Shown here: positions 62,432 to 64,000 of the stretch, in pieces
Numbering within the stretch: position 1 is the stretch's first letter
How the letters are laid out: every line of letters begins with the position of its first letter
Source: Aureispira sp. CCB-E
Lineage (GTDB): Bacteria > Bacteroidota > Bacteroidia > Chitinophagales > Saprospiraceae
Direction: 5' to 3'
NCBI RefSeq assembly: GCF_031326345.1
Contig: NZ_CP133671.1
Coordinates: 186,001-250,000, forward strand
DNA length: 64,000 nt
Program-made: the position numbers and the translations under genes
The notes under the pieces: generated by a model
Told to the model about the DNA's origin: nothing
The model's input: the letters and a program-made list of their open reading frames with translations, nothing else
Database searches by the model: none

Positions 62432-63541
62432 ATGTTCTATAAAAAACAAATCGTCTTCTGTTCTCTATGGACTATTTTGCTCCTTTGTGGTCTTCAACTC
62501 AATGCACAAATAACAGATAGCACTGCGACCATTTATCCTGCTATTAACGAAAACTTATTTGTTAATACCAAATGGAAATATACGTATACTACTCATGCAG
62601 AAAGCAACACAATCATCCATAAGGCAGATGACACCTACGATTACTTTGTTTTTTTTCGATACGACTACGGCTATCAAACCTACTTAAACGGAACACTTTC
62701 AGGGGGGCTTTGGCGTTTGAACAAAGAGCAAAATGAGATTATGTACAATTTCCGAAAGGTAGAATGGTGGCGTATTGCTTCTTTTAACGAAGAAGCTTTA
62801 ATCTTAGAGTTTACCATGAATAGAAAGTCTTCTTACCGTTATCATTTTGTACGAGTAACAGATGCTGATGCTCCTTTTGAGCGCTCTCCCAATGATTTGC
62901 CTGACATCAATGTTAACTTTGAAGAAGATGCGATTGTGGCAGAAACAGAAAGTTATACCCAGTTTTTGGAAAAAAGAGGCATCAAATACAACCCCAAAGT
63001 CTGGCAACGGCGCAAAGAACGCCGCCAACGTCGAGAGGCAAGACGTATTGCTCGCTTGCAAAAAACGGTCAAAGGTCGTGCAAAATTAGCAAAAGAAGAA
63101 CCTAAGGAAATGATGCAGATTGAATTGGTTGGTGGTGGTTTTTATGGTGGCGTAGATCCTGTTTATCGCAATATGATTTTGATAAAAACCGATGGTCGTG
63201 TGATTAAGGAATACCAAAGTCAATTACAAGGTTTGCAGGTTAGCAAACATAATATTTCCAGAGAAACTTTAGAGGAATTAATTACTTTTATAGAAGAAAA
63301 GCAGTTTTTTGAATTTGACCAAATCTATACTTGTAATACGCCTGCTTGTATCAAAAGATTGGAAAACAAACCTCGTCCTATTGCCCTTCGAATTGCTATT
63401 ACCAAAGGAGTTCGCCGAAAAATTATTACCATTCCGATTTGGGATGGTAGAGGCAAGCATAACTCGTTAATTGATTATCCTAAAGAATTAGATGCGATTG
63501 TTCAAGCTATTGAAAACATTGCTACGCAACAACCTCAGTAA
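62432..63541 (+). CDS. Exported hypothetical protein
   Basis: This protein of about 369 residues starts at ATG 62432, where a signal peptide begins (FYKKQIVFCSLWTILLLCG, ending LNAQ). An ATG 51 bases upstream would add a polar leader. The N-terminal ~110 residues are beta-rich with lipocalin-like aromatic strands. A very basic stretch follows (~190-220, RRKERRQRREARRIARLQ), then a ~140-residue C-terminal domain (IELVGGGFYGGVDPVYRNMI). Function is unknown. Confidence 0.72.
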   Translation: MFYKKQIVFCSLWTILLLCGLQLNAQITDSTATIYPAINENLFVNTKWKYTYTTHAESNTIIHKADDTYDYFVFFRYDYGYQTYLNGTLSGGLWRLNKEQNEIMYNFRKVEWWRIASFNEEALILEFTMNRKSSYRYHFVRVTDADAPFERSPNDLPDINVNFEEDAIVAETESYTQFLEKRGIKYNPKVWQRRKERRQRREARRIARLQKTVKGRAKLAKEEPKEMMQIELVGGGFYGGVDPVYRNMILIKTDGRVIKEYQSQLQGLQVSKHNISRETLEELITFIEEKQFFEFDQIYTCNTPACIKRLENKPRPIALRIAITKGVRRKIITIPIWDGRGKHNSLIDYPKELDAIVQAIENIATQQPQ

Positions 63542-63604
63542 CCTTTGTATTCTGTATTGCTCCAATTCATATTTTTAATTTTAACTTATTTTTCTAGCAA
63601 TAGC

Positions 63605-63621
63605 TAGCTGCGCTGCTACTA
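63605..63621. repeat. Inverted copy of the 62233 repeat
   Basis: TAGCTGCGCTGCTACTA is the exact reverse complement of 62233-62249, so the exported-protein gene is framed by inverted copies. Confidence 0.55.
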
Positions 63622-63702
63622 TTTCTAGACGTTGCACCTCCAATTGAACAACAATCATTCTCCCTCTTCATTATAACCGCAGCATTTTTCAATAATATCT
63701 AC

Positions 63703-63710
63703 TATATTTG
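63703..63710 (+). promoter_or_regulatory. Candidate -7 promoter element
   Basis: TATATTTG matches TAnnTTTG exactly and lies 25 bases before the ATG at 63736. A T-rich stretch upstream (63685-63689) could stand for the -33 region. Confidence 0.45.
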
Positions 63711-63735
63711 CAACTTACTTATTAAACTATATTTC

Positions 63736-64000
63736 AATGATACGTAAGTGGCATTTAAAAGCTATTATCCAAAAAACCATTTCTTTTATGCCCAATGGGC
63801 ATAAAATTAACCATTGGTTTCAAAAAAATATTACCAAAGGTGTTTATTTGGGCGATGAATATTTTTATGACCGTCTAGAACATGTAAAACATCATCTTAG
63901 TGCCTTTAATAAGCATTGTGGTACGATTGAAGATAAAAGAACATTGGAATTGGGCACGGGCTGGTATCCTGTTATTCCCTTTAGTTTTTTTCTGTCGGGA
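63736..64000 (+). CDS. Probable class I SAM methyltransferase, 3'-truncated by window edge
   Basis: The first 88 codons are present and the frame is open to the window end. The N-terminus is basic and aromatic (MIRKWHLKAIIQ). LELGTGWYPVIP (~73-84) resembles motif I of SAM-dependent methyltransferases. The substrate cannot be told from this part. Confidence 0.65.

Overview
The window is AT-rich chromosomal DNA from a member of the Bacteroidota, most likely a Saprospiria relative such as Aureispira (the lineage is inference). Four things point there: type IX secretion C-terminal sorting domains, a hybrid two-component system with propeller, kinase, receiver and AraC parts in one chain, mevalonate-pathway enzymes, and TAnnTTTG-type promoter boxes. 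The genes are loosely spaced and the strands mixed. Intergenic stretches are long and carry hairpins and short dispersed repeats.

Layout. 1-10.1 kb: 5'-truncated uvrA, an M29 aminopeptidase, a polytopic membrane protein, lgt, and a membrane-anchored TPR-CHAT protein. 10.1-13.8 kb (minus): a metallophosphoesterase, then a probable three-gene group ending in a fatty acid desaturase. 14.0-18.2 kb: a 1408-residue hybrid sensor/regulator. 18.3-27.0 kb is the accessory region: a HigB-like toxin with an HTH-ImmA/IrrE antitoxin, a frameshifted gene, an unrecognised two-gene minus-strand cassette, and a broken ATPase-HEPN gene split by an insertion sequence. A tRNA-Pro(GGG) gene bounds the region at 27.3 kb.

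27.6-41 kb: an ECF sigma/anti-sigma pair, an M16 lipoprotein protease, small secreted proteins, a GHMP kinase and diphosphomevalonate decarboxylase (both mevalonate pathway), a thioredoxin-like membrane protein, an MBL-fold hydrolase with a Crp/Fnr regulator, and a helical-repeat protein. 41.6-54.9 kb is rich in exported proteins: three type IX secretion substrates (two of them paralogues), two paralogous small lipocalin-like proteins and a 665-residue protein with six 25-residue repeats. Among these lie an LDH/MDH-like dehydrogenase, a DJ-1/PfpI lipoprotein, a flavodoxin-fold oxidoreductase and a second Crp/Fnr regulator. 55.2-64 kb: ComF, a CYTH protein, a sensor kinase with a small downstream gene, an ATP-grasp enzyme, two TPR proteins, a secreted protein and the start of a methyltransferase.

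The most interesting locus is 22.7-26.9 kb. Two ATPase half-ORFs and a distant HEPN ORF rejoin into one reading frame of about 845 residues once an IS flanked by a 9-bp direct repeat is removed. The reconstructed protein is an OLD/DUF3696-like ATPase, then a coiled coil, then a HEPN domain: a plausible abortive-infection effector now inactivated by the IS and by one in-frame stop.
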